NCBI GenBank assembly: GCA_018377235.1 | Contig: JAGZZT010000005.1 | Coordinates: forward strand, 47,672 to 111,671 | Source: Clostridium sp. | Lineage (GTDB): Bacteria; Bacillota; Clostridia; Lachnospirales; Lachnospiraceae | Direction: 5' to 3' | Length of the DNA: 64,000 nucleotides | Shown: piece after piece, positions 50,271 through 58,368 of the stretch | Layout: each line of letters begins with the position of its first letter | How positions within the stretch are numbered: the first letter of the stretch is position 1 | Program-made: the position numbers and the translations under genes | Notes under the pieces: generated by a model | What the model saw: only the letters and a program-made list of their open reading frames with translations | Told to the model about the DNA's origin: nothing | Database searches by the model: none

Positions 50271-52181
50271 TTAAATATGAAACCGCCGTCCCAGTTCCCT
50301 CTTTACGCTCCTTGCCCCCACCGCCCCAGTAACAGCCAGAAGCAAAAAGGCCGTACCGGCCGTAAACAGCGACAAAAACGGCTTTGTCACCAGGCCGGCC
50401 CACCACAGAACCAGAGGAATCACGGTAAAAAGCGTAATTACGATCTGATACATAAAATGTACCTGCCAGTTCAGACGGTTCAGGGCCATCAGCCCTCCCA
50501 CTGCGACTACGTTAAATAAAAGCACACAGGGAATAGCATAATTAAAGGCCCATCCCCCATAACCGCAAAACCAGTCGATCAGAGCCAGCAGTACGCAGAC
50601 ACCCAGAGACTGTCTCACCAACCGGCCAGCCAGGCTGGAATGTCTCAGAATAGAAAAACGCACTGTCATAGCCGCGTAGGCGATTCCTGCAATAGAAAGC
50701 ACAGACCACCATTTTCCCAGCCACCTGTAAGTAGCTGCATTGACCAGCCCTGTAATCACTGCCGCTGCCAGAAGCGCTCCATAAAACCAGGGAACCGCCT
50801 TTTTAATCCTGTTTTTCTGTTCTGTCATCTCCGGATAACTTCCCTTGTCAAACTCAGAGGCAAAAGCGCCGTTTTCTTCCCGTCCGGTGAGAAGCCCCTC
50901 CTGCTCCAGCCAGCTGTACACATAGTCAGGCAGACGTCTGTCCGCCTTCACACTGGCAAATGTCAAATCCACTGTGTCCCCAAAGGCCATTACGCCGCAT
51001 TTTAACGGCTGCCGTGCGGACACGCCTATCATCACATGAAAATCCTCTATCTTTTCCTGAAAGGGTTCCTCCACCGATACTGGTCCCAGATTGGACAGAG
51101 TCAGCGTGTATCCTTTGGTATTTTTCGCAAATATGATTCCTGTAATCAGGTGCTTTAAAGCCAGCGGCGTAATTCTTACATACCACTTTTTCTCCTGAGA
51201 TACATTGCTGGCAATGGTCTCTTCTAAGCGCTCCCTGACAATTTTTTCATCCATCTGCTGGCTGACCTCCAAAAGCACCTCGTCAAAAGAGGCTGGCCTT
51301 CTGCAGGCAGGAAAAGAGATATTTGTCACAGCAAAAAAATTAGCCATGGTATCAGACTTGAAAAACGCCCGCAGATTGATGGGGAGATTAACTGCTACTG
51401 GCTCCTTTTTCGTCTCTCCGTCCAGATATACCTGAATCAGAGACCACAGAAGAAGCGCAGCCAGGTATTTAGTCATGCTGACCTTTTTCTCACGGCACAG
51501 GGCTTTGAATTTCTTCAAATCCAGATAACCGTGAAAGACAGCCGTCTCTCCCAGGGGCAGGTTCTTTCCCTTCAGCTGGAATGCCCGTTTTTTCTCATAT
51601 CCTGTATTGGCTCCTCTTCTGTCATGGTCATAGTGGAACAGATATCCATCGTCGCTGTATCCGGCTTCCCTCTGAAGTGTTTCCTGCCTGTTTTTTTCCG
51701 TCTCAGCCCCAGCTCCCTCTTCTTCTGAAACCGTCCCTTCTCCAAGACTCAGATAATTTTCCACCAGCCGTTTCAAAAAATTCATGGCCCCCATACCGTC
51801 TGTCAGACCATGAAATACCTCGAAATTAATCCTTTTTTTAAAAAAACTGACTCGGAACAGATACATCTGGCTGCTGTGCGGTTCTATAAAACGGCAGGGA
51901 TAGGGAGTTTCCTGTTCTACCAGCGGCTCCCTGGTATTTGTCTCAAAATAGTTCCAGAAAAAGCCCCGTCTCAGTTTTACCTGAAACACCTGAAACTCGG
52001 GAAGCGTCTGATTCAGAGCCTTCTGAAGCCGCGCTTCATCTATCTCCTCCGTAAGCACTGCGCTGACCCGGAACACATTGCTCAAATCCTCGCCGGTTAC
52101 CATGGCAAACAGCTTTCCCGTGTTGTCCAGACGCCTCCAGCCGGCTCCCTGGAAGCGTTTTCTATCCTTCCATTTCTTCAT
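50271..52181 (-). CDS. Condensation/acyltransferase-like domain fused to a membrane domain
   Basis: 636 residues. Residues 1-440 resemble the chloramphenicol-acetyltransferase fold of condensation and alcohol acyltransferase enzymes, with the HxxxDG motif at FHGLTDGMGAMNFLKR (about residue 137) and a second block NLPINLRAFFKSDTMANFF. Residues about 465-620 hold six hydrophobic helices (VPWFYGALLAAAVITGL, HFMYQIVITLFTVIPL), probably the DUF6320-type region. It likely moves an acyl group onto an alcohol, amine or lipid at the membrane; the substrate is unknown. Its partner hydrolase follows. Confidence 0.75.
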   Translation of the reverse strand: MKKWKDRKRFQGAGWRRLDNTGKLFAMVTGEDLSNVFRVSAVLTEEIDEARLQKALNQTLPEFQVFQVKLRRGFFWNYFETNTREPLVEQETPYPCRFIEPHSSQMYLFRVSFFKKRINFEVFHGLTDGMGAMNFLKRLVENYLSLGEGTVSEEEGAGAETEKNRQETLQREAGYSDDGYLFHYDHDRRGANTGYEKKRAFQLKGKNLPLGETAVFHGYLDLKKFKALCREKKVSMTKYLAALLLWSLIQVYLDGETKKEPVAVNLPINLRAFFKSDTMANFFAVTNISFPACRRPASFDEVLLEVSQQMDEKIVRERLEETIASNVSQEKKWYVRITPLALKHLITGIIFAKNTKGYTLTLSNLGPVSVEEPFQEKIEDFHVMIGVSARQPLKCGVMAFGDTVDLTFASVKADRRLPDYVYSWLEQEGLLTGREENGAFASEFDKGSYPEMTEQKNRIKKAVPWFYGALLAAAVITGLVNAATYRWLGKWWSVLSIAGIAYAAMTVRFSILRHSSLAGRLVRQSLGVCVLLALIDWFCGYGGWAFNYAIPCVLLFNVVAVGGLMALNRLNWQVHFMYQIVITLFTVIPLVLWWAGLVTKPFLSLFTAGTAFLLLAVTGAVGARSVKRELGRRFHI

Positions 52182-52193
52182 TTCAGCCTCTTT

Positions 52194-52691
52194 TTAATGC
52201 TCTCCAAATTCCAGACGCATATCGTACCATACCACGTTTCCATGCACTGATTTTGAGATTCCATGATTTACATAACCAAATTTTTCGTAATAGTGGATCA
52301 GACGCTCCTTACAAGTAAGAATCATGCCTTTTCTTCCATCTTTCCTGGCTTTCTCCATAAGAGCTCTCATCAGAAGTGCCGCTATGCCCTGATTTCTCTC
52401 TTCTGGTATCACATCCAGGCCGAACACGCTCTGATATGCCCCTGTGTCCTTGTGGAATGCCTCGTCCTCATACATTTCATCACAGATGAAAGCCTCGTCA
52501 GTCACGCAGCCGTTGATAAAACCGATTATCTGACCAGCCCTCTCAGCAATCAGAAAGCTATCTGGAAAAGTGTTAATCCGTCTCTCAAAGTCTTTTCTCC
52601 CTGCTGCCTCCGCAGCCGGGAAGCACTCTGCCTCCACTGCTGTTACCTGATCCAGGTCTTCCGGCCTGACTGTTCTAATTACAATATCCAT
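52194..52691 (-). CDS. GNAT-family N-acetyltransferase
   Basis: 165 residues with the GNAT core: VRPEDLDQVTAVEAECFP at the N-terminus, LDVIPEERNQGIAALLMRALMEKA as the acetyl-CoA-binding motif A, and HYYEKFGYVNHG as motif B. It resembles the small-amine acetyltransferase branch. The substrate is not readable. It lies 12 bases upstream of the acyltransferase gene and may be in the same operon. Confidence 0.9.
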   Translation of the reverse strand: MDIVIRTVRPEDLDQVTAVEAECFPAAEAAGRKDFERRINTFPDSFLIAERAGQIIGFINGCVTDEAFICDEMYEDEAFHKDTGAYQSVFGLDVIPEERNQGIAALLMRALMEKARKDGRKGMILTCKERLIHYYEKFGYVNHGISKSVHGNVVWYDMRLEFGEH

Positions 52692-52767
52692 ACCTTATCC
52701 GTCCCTTTCCTGCACTTCCTTTTTCGTCACAGTTATTTTTCTTCTGCATTCTCCTGCCAAAACGTGC

Positions 52768-52794
52768 TGAAAGCCCGGCTTCACCGGGCTTTCA
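52768..52794 (-). terminator. Terminator of the OmpR-type regulator gene
   Basis: A perfect 11-bp stem TGAAAGCCCGG (52768-52778) with CCGGGCTTTCA (52784-52794). The T-run after it on the minus strand is weak. Confidence 0.7.
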
Positions 52795-52819
52795 CAGTCT
52801 TGCGGGCGGTCCGTTGTAT

Positions 52820-53518
52820 TTATGCCCTGAAATAGTATCCCACGCCCCATTTCGTGTGTACATATTTGGGATCGCTGGGACTTGGTTCGATCTTTTCACG
52901 GAGCCGTCTCACATGAACATCCACTGTCCGCACATCTCCGCCTGCAGCTGCCTTATTGCCCCAGACGCAGCCCAGGAGCTCCTCCCGGCTGTAGACCTTA
53001 TTGGGATGGCAGACAAGCAGCTCCAGCAGATCAAATTCTTTAGCCGTCAGATTAATCTCTCTGTCAGCAATAAAAACTCTCCTGCTGTCTGTATCCAGCT
53101 TCAAATCTCCAGCTGAGATCACACGGCTTTTCGGCTTCTCCTCCTTCTTCATACGGCGGGTATTTCTCCTCATAATCGCCTTAATTCTGGCTTTCAGCTC
53201 CAGGATATTAAATGGCTTGGTCACATAATCGTCTGCGCCGTACTCCAGTCCCAGAATCTTATCCATGTCTCCGCCCTTGGCTGTCAGCATGATAATCGGC
53301 ATTTCCGAAAACTCCCGAATGGCCTGGCAGACTTCAAAGCCGTCCCGCTTAGGAAGCATCACATCTAACAGTACCATATCGTACTCCTTCTCTTTGGCCT
53401 TCTGAACCGCCTCTTCTCCATCGTAAGCGCAGTCTACTTCCATTCCGTCCTGCTCCAGACTGAAACGGATTCCCTTTACAATCAATTTCTCATCATCTAC
53501 TACTAAGACCTTTGCCAT
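52820..53518 (-). CDS. OmpR/PhoB-family response regulator (no adjacent kinase)
   Basis: 232 residues. Receiver domain with VVDDEKLI, phospho-acceptor Asp52 (LLDVMLP), TAKG and Lys102 (YVTKPFN). Winged-helix output domain from about 130 (INLTAKEFDLLELL, TVDVHVRRLREKI, WGVGYYF). It is WalR/PhoB-like. A histidine kinase gene usually follows directly; here a terminator and an acetyltransferase gene follow, so the partner kinase must be elsewhere. comEA lies 23 bases upstream. Confidence 0.94.
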   Translation of the reverse strand: MAKVLVVDDEKLIVKGIRFSLEQDGMEVDCAYDGEEAVQKAKEKEYDMVLLDVMLPKRDGFEVCQAIREFSEMPIIMLTAKGGDMDKILGLEYGADDYVTKPFNILELKARIKAIMRRNTRRMKKEEKPKSRVISAGDLKLDTDSRRVFIADREINLTAKEFDLLELLVCHPNKVYSREELLGCVWGNKAAAGGDVRTVDVHVRRLREKIEPSPSDPKYVHTKWGVGYYFRA

Positions 53519-53541
53519 GCTCCCACCTCTTCATCACATTT

Positions 53542-54237
53542 TCAGACTGTGATACTATCTTTTATCTTTTGAAAGGCAGCTTCCTTAATTCCGGAAACCT
53601 TCATAATGTCCTCTATCTTCTGAAATCCTCCATACTCCTCCCTGTACCGGATAATGTCCTCTGCCCGGGATTCTCCAATTCCGGCAAGAGTCATCAGCTG
53701 TTCCTTGGAAGCTGTATTAAGATTCACCAGAGGCTGGGGCTGTGTCCCCTGTCCTCCTGCGGCTCCAATACCTCCCAGACCTGTTTCCGAAGGCTGAATC
53801 AGACCCGCTCCAGCAGACTGTTCCTCCAGGAGGCGCCTGGCAGTTTCCTCATCCGGAACCTGAATTTTCATACCATCTGTAACCTCCTGAGCCATGTTCA
53901 GACAGTCAGGCGCTCCCTTTTCTGTACAGCCTCCTGCCAAATCCACCGCCTCATACACACGGCTTCCTTTTAAAAGCTGATACACACCTGGCGAAACTAC
54001 CTGACCGCAGACATGGACATACACATATTCTGTCTTTTCCTGTGTCTGAAATTCTGTCTCCTGAATGTCTTCCAAGCTCTCTTCTGTGTCTGTCTCCCCT
54101 ATCACGATTCTGGTTTCTGACTGGCTGCTCAGCGCCTCGCCCTTCATATAGCTGCAGCTGTAGCATATTCCAGCCGCCGCCATAAACAGAACAGCCAGTA
54201 TAGCCTTCATCCGTCCTGCTGCCTCTTCTTTTTTCAT
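53542..54237 (-). CDS. comEA: ComEA-family DNA-binding protein
   Basis: 231 residues. An N-terminal membrane helix (about 9-28), a SLBB domain (YVHVCGQVVSPGVYQLLKGSRVYEAV, about 70-135), a Gly/Gln linker, and a C-terminal helix-hairpin-helix pair (LNTASKEQLMTLAGIGESRAEDII). This is the layout of ComEA, which binds double-stranded DNA outside the membrane in transformation. comEC is not next to it in this window. Confidence 0.92.
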   Translation of the reverse strand: MKKEEAAGRMKAILAVLFMAAAGICYSCSYMKGEALSSQSETRIVIGETDTEESLEDIQETEFQTQEKTEYVYVHVCGQVVSPGVYQLLKGSRVYEAVDLAGGCTEKGAPDCLNMAQEVTDGMKIQVPDEETARRLLEEQSAGAGLIQPSETGLGGIGAAGGQGTQPQPLVNLNTASKEQLMTLAGIGESRAEDIIRYREEYGGFQKIEDIMKVSGIKEAAFQKIKDSITV

Positions 54238-54333
54238 ATGTATCGGTACCTCCTGTCTTTTCTGGCAGAAGATACTGTTATGCCTGTATTCCTATTCTAC
54301 CTAAAACCCATGTTAAACACAAGCACTAAATCG

Positions 54334-54768
54334 TCAGCTTTCCCACTGGAAAATAATAATTCCTGCCACAGCTGCTGCCGCTCCTATGGCTTTCCTCCAC
54401 TGAAATCCCACCTTCGCCACACCGAACAGCCCCAATACCTCAATCCCATAGGCCACCAGAATCTGACTCACGACAATCAGAAGTGCAGCTCTGGCCGGCC
54501 CCAGGGTTCCCATGCTCTTAATCACAGTATACGTAATAAAAGCACCTATCACTCCGCCTGCCAGCATGTATTTCGGCTCTACCTGAAACAGGCCTCCAAT
54601 CCGTTCCCTGCCTGAAAACAGCCAGAAGACAATGCAGGTCAGAAAAGCCGATGCCTGTACCCAGCCGGCAGCAACCCATGTTCCTGTCTGTTTCGTCACC
54701 TCTGTGTTAAAGACCCCCTGGATACTCATAAGCGCCCCTGATACCAGGGCTGTAATGATTCCCCACAT
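54334..54768 (-). CDS. Small DMT-type membrane protein (YdcZ/DUF606-like)
   Basis: 144 residues with about five hydrophobic helices and few charges: GIITALVSGALMSIQGVFN, ASAFLTCIVFWLFSG, YMLAGGVIGAFITYTVI, ALLIVVSQILVAYGI and GAAAAVAGIIIF. This fits the DUF606/YdcZ group of small DMT-superfamily transporters, whose substrates are mostly unknown. Its ribosome site GGAGG (54779-54783) lies within the arm of a hairpin, so expression may be controlled at translation. Confidence 0.8.
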   Translation of the reverse strand: MWGIITALVSGALMSIQGVFNTEVTKQTGTWVAAGWVQASAFLTCIVFWLFSGRERIGGLFQVEPKYMLAGGVIGAFITYTVIKSMGTLGPARAALLIVVSQILVAYGIEVLGLFGVAKVGFQWRKAIGAAAAVAGIIIFQWES

Positions 54769-54778
54769 AATAAAAAAC

Positions 54779-54819
54779 CTCCATGGTTTAAGATACCCTT
54801 AGTATCTCTCCCCATGGAG
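54779..54819 (-). promoter_or_regulatory. RBS-sequestering hairpin that also resembles a terminator
   Basis: CCATGGAG (54812-54819) pairs with CTCCATGG (54779-54786) on either side of an inner AGATAC/GTATCT stem (54791-54796/54802-54807). On the minus strand the 3' arm contains the GGAGG of the DMT gene and is followed by TTTTTT, then ATG. It could stop transcription from the SIMPL gene, hide the ribosome site, or both. Confidence 0.55.
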
Positions 54820-54833
54820 ATTTTATGCGTTTT

Positions 54834-55580
54834 TTATTTAATTGCAAAATCTATGGAAACACTAGCCTCGATCTCAACCTCTCCGCCCATGGCAGCCATT
54901 GCATTCATGTCTCCTTCCATATCCACACTGGCAGTTTCCAAAGCCATAACCTTCGTTTCAACAGGTCTGGCCGACTGATCTGAGCTGAGCTCGCTGATGG
55001 AAATTGTCTGCCCAATCGAACAGCCTCCTGCCTCAGCCATAGACTCTGCCTTCTTTTTTCCAGCTTCAATAGCCAGCTTCAGCGCCTCCTCGTATTTCTC
55101 GTCGAATGTGCTGCACAGATAGGATACGGCATCAATCCGGTTGACCCCTGAATTCACTGCAGCGGACAGCACGTCTCCCACCTTTTCCATGGGAATATCC
55201 TTTACAGTAAGCCGCGTCTCCATCTCATATCCTGTAATTGTCTTTCCTGCATCCCAGTCATAAATAGGGTTCAGTCCAAAGGTGTATGTCTGAATGGATG
55301 TCTCCGCAATTCCCAGACCCTTCATCGCTTCCACCGTTTTCTCAAGATCCGTATTGTTCTGGGTCTGACAGGTTTTAGCATCTGTTGCCTGAGAATAAAC
55401 CATAAATTCCAGTTCCGCAATATCCGGCTCTGCCGTCACAGTTTCCGAAGCAGTCACAGTGATTACCTTCTGCTGGGAATCACCTGCTGCGGCAGTGCCC
55501 GTACTCGTCTGAGCTCCACAGGCAGTGAGCATCAGCGTTCCCGCCAGTGCTGCTGATAAAACTAATATTCGTTTCTTCAT
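54834..55580 (-). CDS. SIMPL-domain (DUF541) lipoprotein
   Basis: 248 residues starting at an ATG with GGAGGG six bases upstream. Lipobox LTAC at Cys21 indicates an extracellular lipoprotein. The SIMPL domain fills the rest (VTASETVTAEPDIAELEF, ETSIQTYTFGLNPIYDW, ITGYEMETRLTV, RIDAVSYLCS). Members form membrane-associated or secreted oligomers of uncertain role. An upstream in-frame ATG at 55631 would spoil the signal peptide. Confidence 0.88.
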   Translation of the reverse strand: MKKRILVLSAALAGTLMLTACGAQTSTGTAAAGDSQQKVITVTASETVTAEPDIAELEFMVYSQATDAKTCQTQNNTDLEKTVEAMKGLGIAETSIQTYTFGLNPIYDWDAGKTITGYEMETRLTVKDIPMEKVGDVLSAAVNSGVNRIDAVSYLCSTFDEKYEEALKLAIEAGKKKAESMAEAGGCSIGQTISISELSSDQSARPVETKVMALETASVDMEGDMNAMAAMGGEVEIEASVSIDFAIK

Positions 55581-55681
55581 ACAATCCCTCCTCATTCCTG
55601 TTTTCTGACCTGTTATTTTTTCTTCTTCCATTATACAGGAAAAAAGAGAGGATTGTTTTTCTTTTCTCTTAACGACTTATG

Positions 55682-56545
55682 TCAATTTTCTGAAGCTTCC
55701 AGTCCGCCCTCTCTCTGCAGACGCGCCGCATGGACAAGGCGCTTGGCCAGCACAGAAGTTGTTACAGAGCCTACGCCTCCCGGTACCGGGGTTGCCATAG
55801 ATGCCGTTTCTTCAATATCCTTAAAATTCACATCTCCACAGAGCTTTCCGCTGGCATCCACGTTAATTCCCACGTCAATGACAACTGCACCCGGCCGGAC
55901 AAACTGTCTGTCAACCATTTTTGCACATCCGGCGGCCACTACCAGAATATCAGCGTTTCTGCACAGCTGAGGCAGATCCACAGTCTTTGTGTGGCATACA
56001 GTCACAGTGGCGTTTTCCTGGAGAAACAGCATAGCCAGAGGTCTTCCCACCACCATGCTCCTTCCTACAATCACAGCTCTCTTTCCAGCTGGAGAAATTC
56101 CATTAAAACGCAGAATGTCCATCACCGCCTCAGCAGTACAGGGGGCGAAACCTGTACTGTCACCGCTGAATACTTTGGCTATATTCACAGGAGAAATACC
56201 GTCCAAATCCTTTAGCGGATCAATCATCCTGTCAATGTCTTCCTGAACGATCTGCTCTGGCAGAGGGCGGAAGACTAAAATTCCATCAATCTCGGGATCG
56301 CTGTTAATACTGCCAAACGCCTTCTTAAATTCCGAATCTGTAATGCTTTCCGGAAAGGTATATTTTACTGCTTCCAGTCCAAAAGCAGCCATCTTCTTGA
56401 CAGCCCCCTTTTCATAAGAAATATCGTCGGGGCTCTCCCCTACTCGGACAATAGCCAGTCTCGGAACCCTTCCCAGCCTGTTTAACTCCTCCTGAACCTG
56501 TGTCTTCAGCTTTTCAGAAACCTCTGCTCCTCTTAATGTAATCAT
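55682..56545 (-). CDS. folD: Methylene-tetrahydrofolate dehydrogenase/cyclohydrolase
   Basis: FolD interconverts methylene- and formyl-tetrahydrofolate through NADP-dependent oxidation and hydrolysis. The 287 residues show the catalytic Lys region (SYEKGAVKKMA), DGILVFRPLPEQI, PCTAEAVMDILRF, the dinucleotide block VIVGRSMVVGRPLAMLF and the C-terminal TPVPGGVGSVTTSVL. Length is standard. GAGGAGAGACA precedes the ATG. Confidence 0.97.
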   Translation of the reverse strand: MITLRGAEVSEKLKTQVQEELNRLGRVPRLAIVRVGESPDDISYEKGAVKKMAAFGLEAVKYTFPESITDSEFKKAFGSINSDPEIDGILVFRPLPEQIVQEDIDRMIDPLKDLDGISPVNIAKVFSGDSTGFAPCTAEAVMDILRFNGISPAGKRAVIVGRSMVVGRPLAMLFLQENATVTVCHTKTVDLPQLCRNADILVVAAGCAKMVDRQFVRPGAVVIDVGINVDASGKLCGDVNFKDIEETASMATPVPGGVGSVTTSVLAKRLVHAARLQREGGLEASEN

Positions 56546-56637
56546 TGTCTCTCCTCGTTTCTGTATTTATCTTCTGCTCTGCGTTCTGTTCCCTGTACTG
56601 CGCTGCCCTTCCTCTGTCCTGCCTGTGAAGCCTCTGT

Positions 56638-56958
56638 CTATACAGCTCCCCCTGCAAACATTTCCAGAACATAGACTGCGAAAATAGCGGCCACAGCCAC
56701 TACCACCAGGCTCTTGCCTTTATATCCTAATACAACGGCCACAGCTGTCCCGCCTGCTGCTGAAAAAAGATGCCCTGTACTGAAAAAGACGTCTGGAAAC
56801 GTCAGCGCTCCCAGAACGGCATATGGCGTATAATCCAGAAAAGAACGGATAAACCGCGACCGGATTTGTTTTCTGAAAATCGTCACCGGCAAAACCCTTG
56901 GAATATAAGTAACCAAAGCCATCAGCGCCACACAAATCAATACCCGTTTAAGCTCCAT
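56638..56958 (-). CDS. azlD: AzlD-type branched-chain amino acid exporter subunit
   Basis: 106 residues starting MELKRVLICVALMALVTYIPRVLPV, a short membrane protein with four helices typical of AzlD. Together with AzlC it exports branched-chain amino acids. The ATG at 56958 follows GGAGGAGACGG and overlaps the end of azlC by 11 bases, indicating translational coupling. Confidence 0.92.
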   Translation of the reverse strand: MELKRVLICVALMALVTYIPRVLPVTIFRKQIRSRFIRSFLDYTPYAVLGALTFPDVFFSTGHLFSAAGGTAVAVVLGYKGKSLVVVAVAAIFAVYVLEMFAGGAV

Positions 56959-57751
56959 ACCCGTCTCCTCCTGTTTCCTGTAAGGTCGTTTTCTGATCCT
57001 TATTCTTTTCCGCAGCTTCCTCTGTTTTTCCACTGTTATCTGCTTCTGTTCCATCACCCTCTCCCGGGAACAGCCATGCACCCAGTCCGGCGGCAGCCAC
57101 TGTAGAAATAATCACACGGAATCCGTCCGAAAGGAAAGAAAATGCCGGAATATATTTTAACCCGCACTGCACTGCCACAGCAATACAGATAATACAGAGT
57201 ACATGGGCAGATGCCTTCGCTGCCGGTATAATCAGCGCAATAAACATAGCATACAGGGCAATGCCCATGGCATTCTGAAGCGCCTGGGGAAGCAGCGTAG
57301 AAATACATCCTCCCATCAGCGTTCCCAGATTCCAGCCGACTATGGGCATAAAAATCAGTCCAAGCATAAATGGCGCAGTCAGGGTTCCAGGCTTTAATGA
57401 GCCCACCACAAAGGTCTCGTCTGTAATTCCGAAGGCCATCACAAGCCTTGCCAGAGTCCCCGTTTTTCTCTCCAGCTTCTGAGACAGCGAAAGAGACATC
57501 AGCATATATCGAATATTAATAACAAAGGTAGTCAGCGCCACCTCCAGATACCCGGCTCCGGCAAAAATTAAATTTGTGCCGGCAAACTGTCCTGCGCTGG
57601 TCAGGTTGGTCAGAGAAATCACCACTGCCACCCAGATGGGCAAGCCTCCTGAAACAGCCAGAAATCCAAATGTAAATGACACAGGAATATATCCCAGCCC
57701 AATGGGAAGTCCGCTCTTTACACCCTTTTTAAATTCTCTCTTCCAATCCAT
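56948..57751 (-). CDS. azlC: AzlC-type branched-chain amino acid exporter
   Basis: 267 residues with a conserved start FKKGVKSGLPIGLGYIPVSFTFGFLAV and about seven membrane helices. LTSAGQFAGTNLI and FGITDETFVVG are AzlC blocks. The last about 35 residues are a charged, Glu/Lys-rich tail that most AzlC proteins lack. It starts 23 bases inside the end of a small upstream gene and is followed by azlD. Confidence 0.93.
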   Translation of the reverse strand: MDWKREFKKGVKSGLPIGLGYIPVSFTFGFLAVSGGLPIWVAVVISLTNLTSAGQFAGTNLIFAGAGYLEVALTTFVINIRYMLMSLSLSQKLERKTGTLARLVMAFGITDETFVVGSLKPGTLTAPFMLGLIFMPIVGWNLGTLMGGCISTLLPQALQNAMGIALYAMFIALIIPAAKASAHVLCIICIAVAVQCGLKYIPAFSFLSDGFRVIISTVAAAGLGAWLFPGEGDGTEADNSGKTEEAAEKNKDQKTTLQETGGDGYGA

Positions 57752-58055
57752 TATCTATCTGACCATCCTTTTCTTCTCCAGAGCCCGCTCCACCGGAAAA
57801 ATGCTCCTGCCTCATCTGATTCAGCCATTCCACCCCCTGCTCAATGCCTTCCTCAGAAAATGCAAACTGTTTTCTTTGCTTCTTATCCTCCGGTGTGGCG
57901 TCATACCCGTATGGTTCCGGCCACACAGTTACCATGAGAACTGTTTCCCCGTCTCCATCTGTCTTTTCCATCCTGTATCTCATGCCCTGGTCGCTTCCTG
58001 TGAAATGTTCTTTCTTCAGGAAGTTCACTGGCATAACATCTTTTCTCATAATCAT
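57729..58055 (-). CDS. Small uncharacterised protein upstream of azlCD
   Basis: 108 residues; no family recognised. It starts MIMRKDVMPVNFLKKEHFTGS and includes VTVWPEPYGYDATPEDKK and SEEGIEQGVEWLNQM, then a polar tail. No membrane segment. GGAGGA eight bases before the ATG and a 23-base overlap with azlC support it as a real, co-translated gene. A regulatory or accessory role for the exporter is only a guess. Confidence 0.72.
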   Translation of the reverse strand: MIMRKDVMPVNFLKKEHFTGSDQGMRYRMEKTDGDGETVLMVTVWPEPYGYDATPEDKKQRKQFAFSEEGIEQGVEWLNQMRQEHFSGGAGSGEEKDGQIDNGLEERI

Positions 58056-58178
58056 GCGTTGTTCCTCCCAGGCCCGGCCAGGTCTCTTGGCCTGACTCTG
58101 CCTGACATTATAGCATAAATACTATAATTTGTGGATCCAGATTCCTCTCTTTTCCGTCTGTATCTAAAAAAATGCAAG

Positions 58179-58286
58179 GTGTATATTATTCATTTCGTTT
58201 TCCAATTTTATTCAAATATATCTTGCTTTTTTCTTATACATGTTGTATATTCATATCTATAATTTTTATAAATATACATTTATTCA
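58179..58286 (+). promoter_or_regulatory. Cluster of ARG-box-like sites upstream of argG
   Basis: GTGTATATTATTCAT (58179-58193), TTGTATATTCATA (58242-58254) and TATACATTTATTCA (58273-58286) each resemble, on the opposite strand, the ArgR box TGAATAAAAATTCA. This supports arginine repression of argG. They occupy the 313-base gap 58056-58368, which has no gene. Confidence 0.5.
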
Positions 58287-58368
58287 GAATGTTTCTCCCA
58301 GTATACCGCCTTTTTATCTGAGAGAAACTGCCTGTCAGAACTATCTAACATGGAGGAGGAAAAGTATA

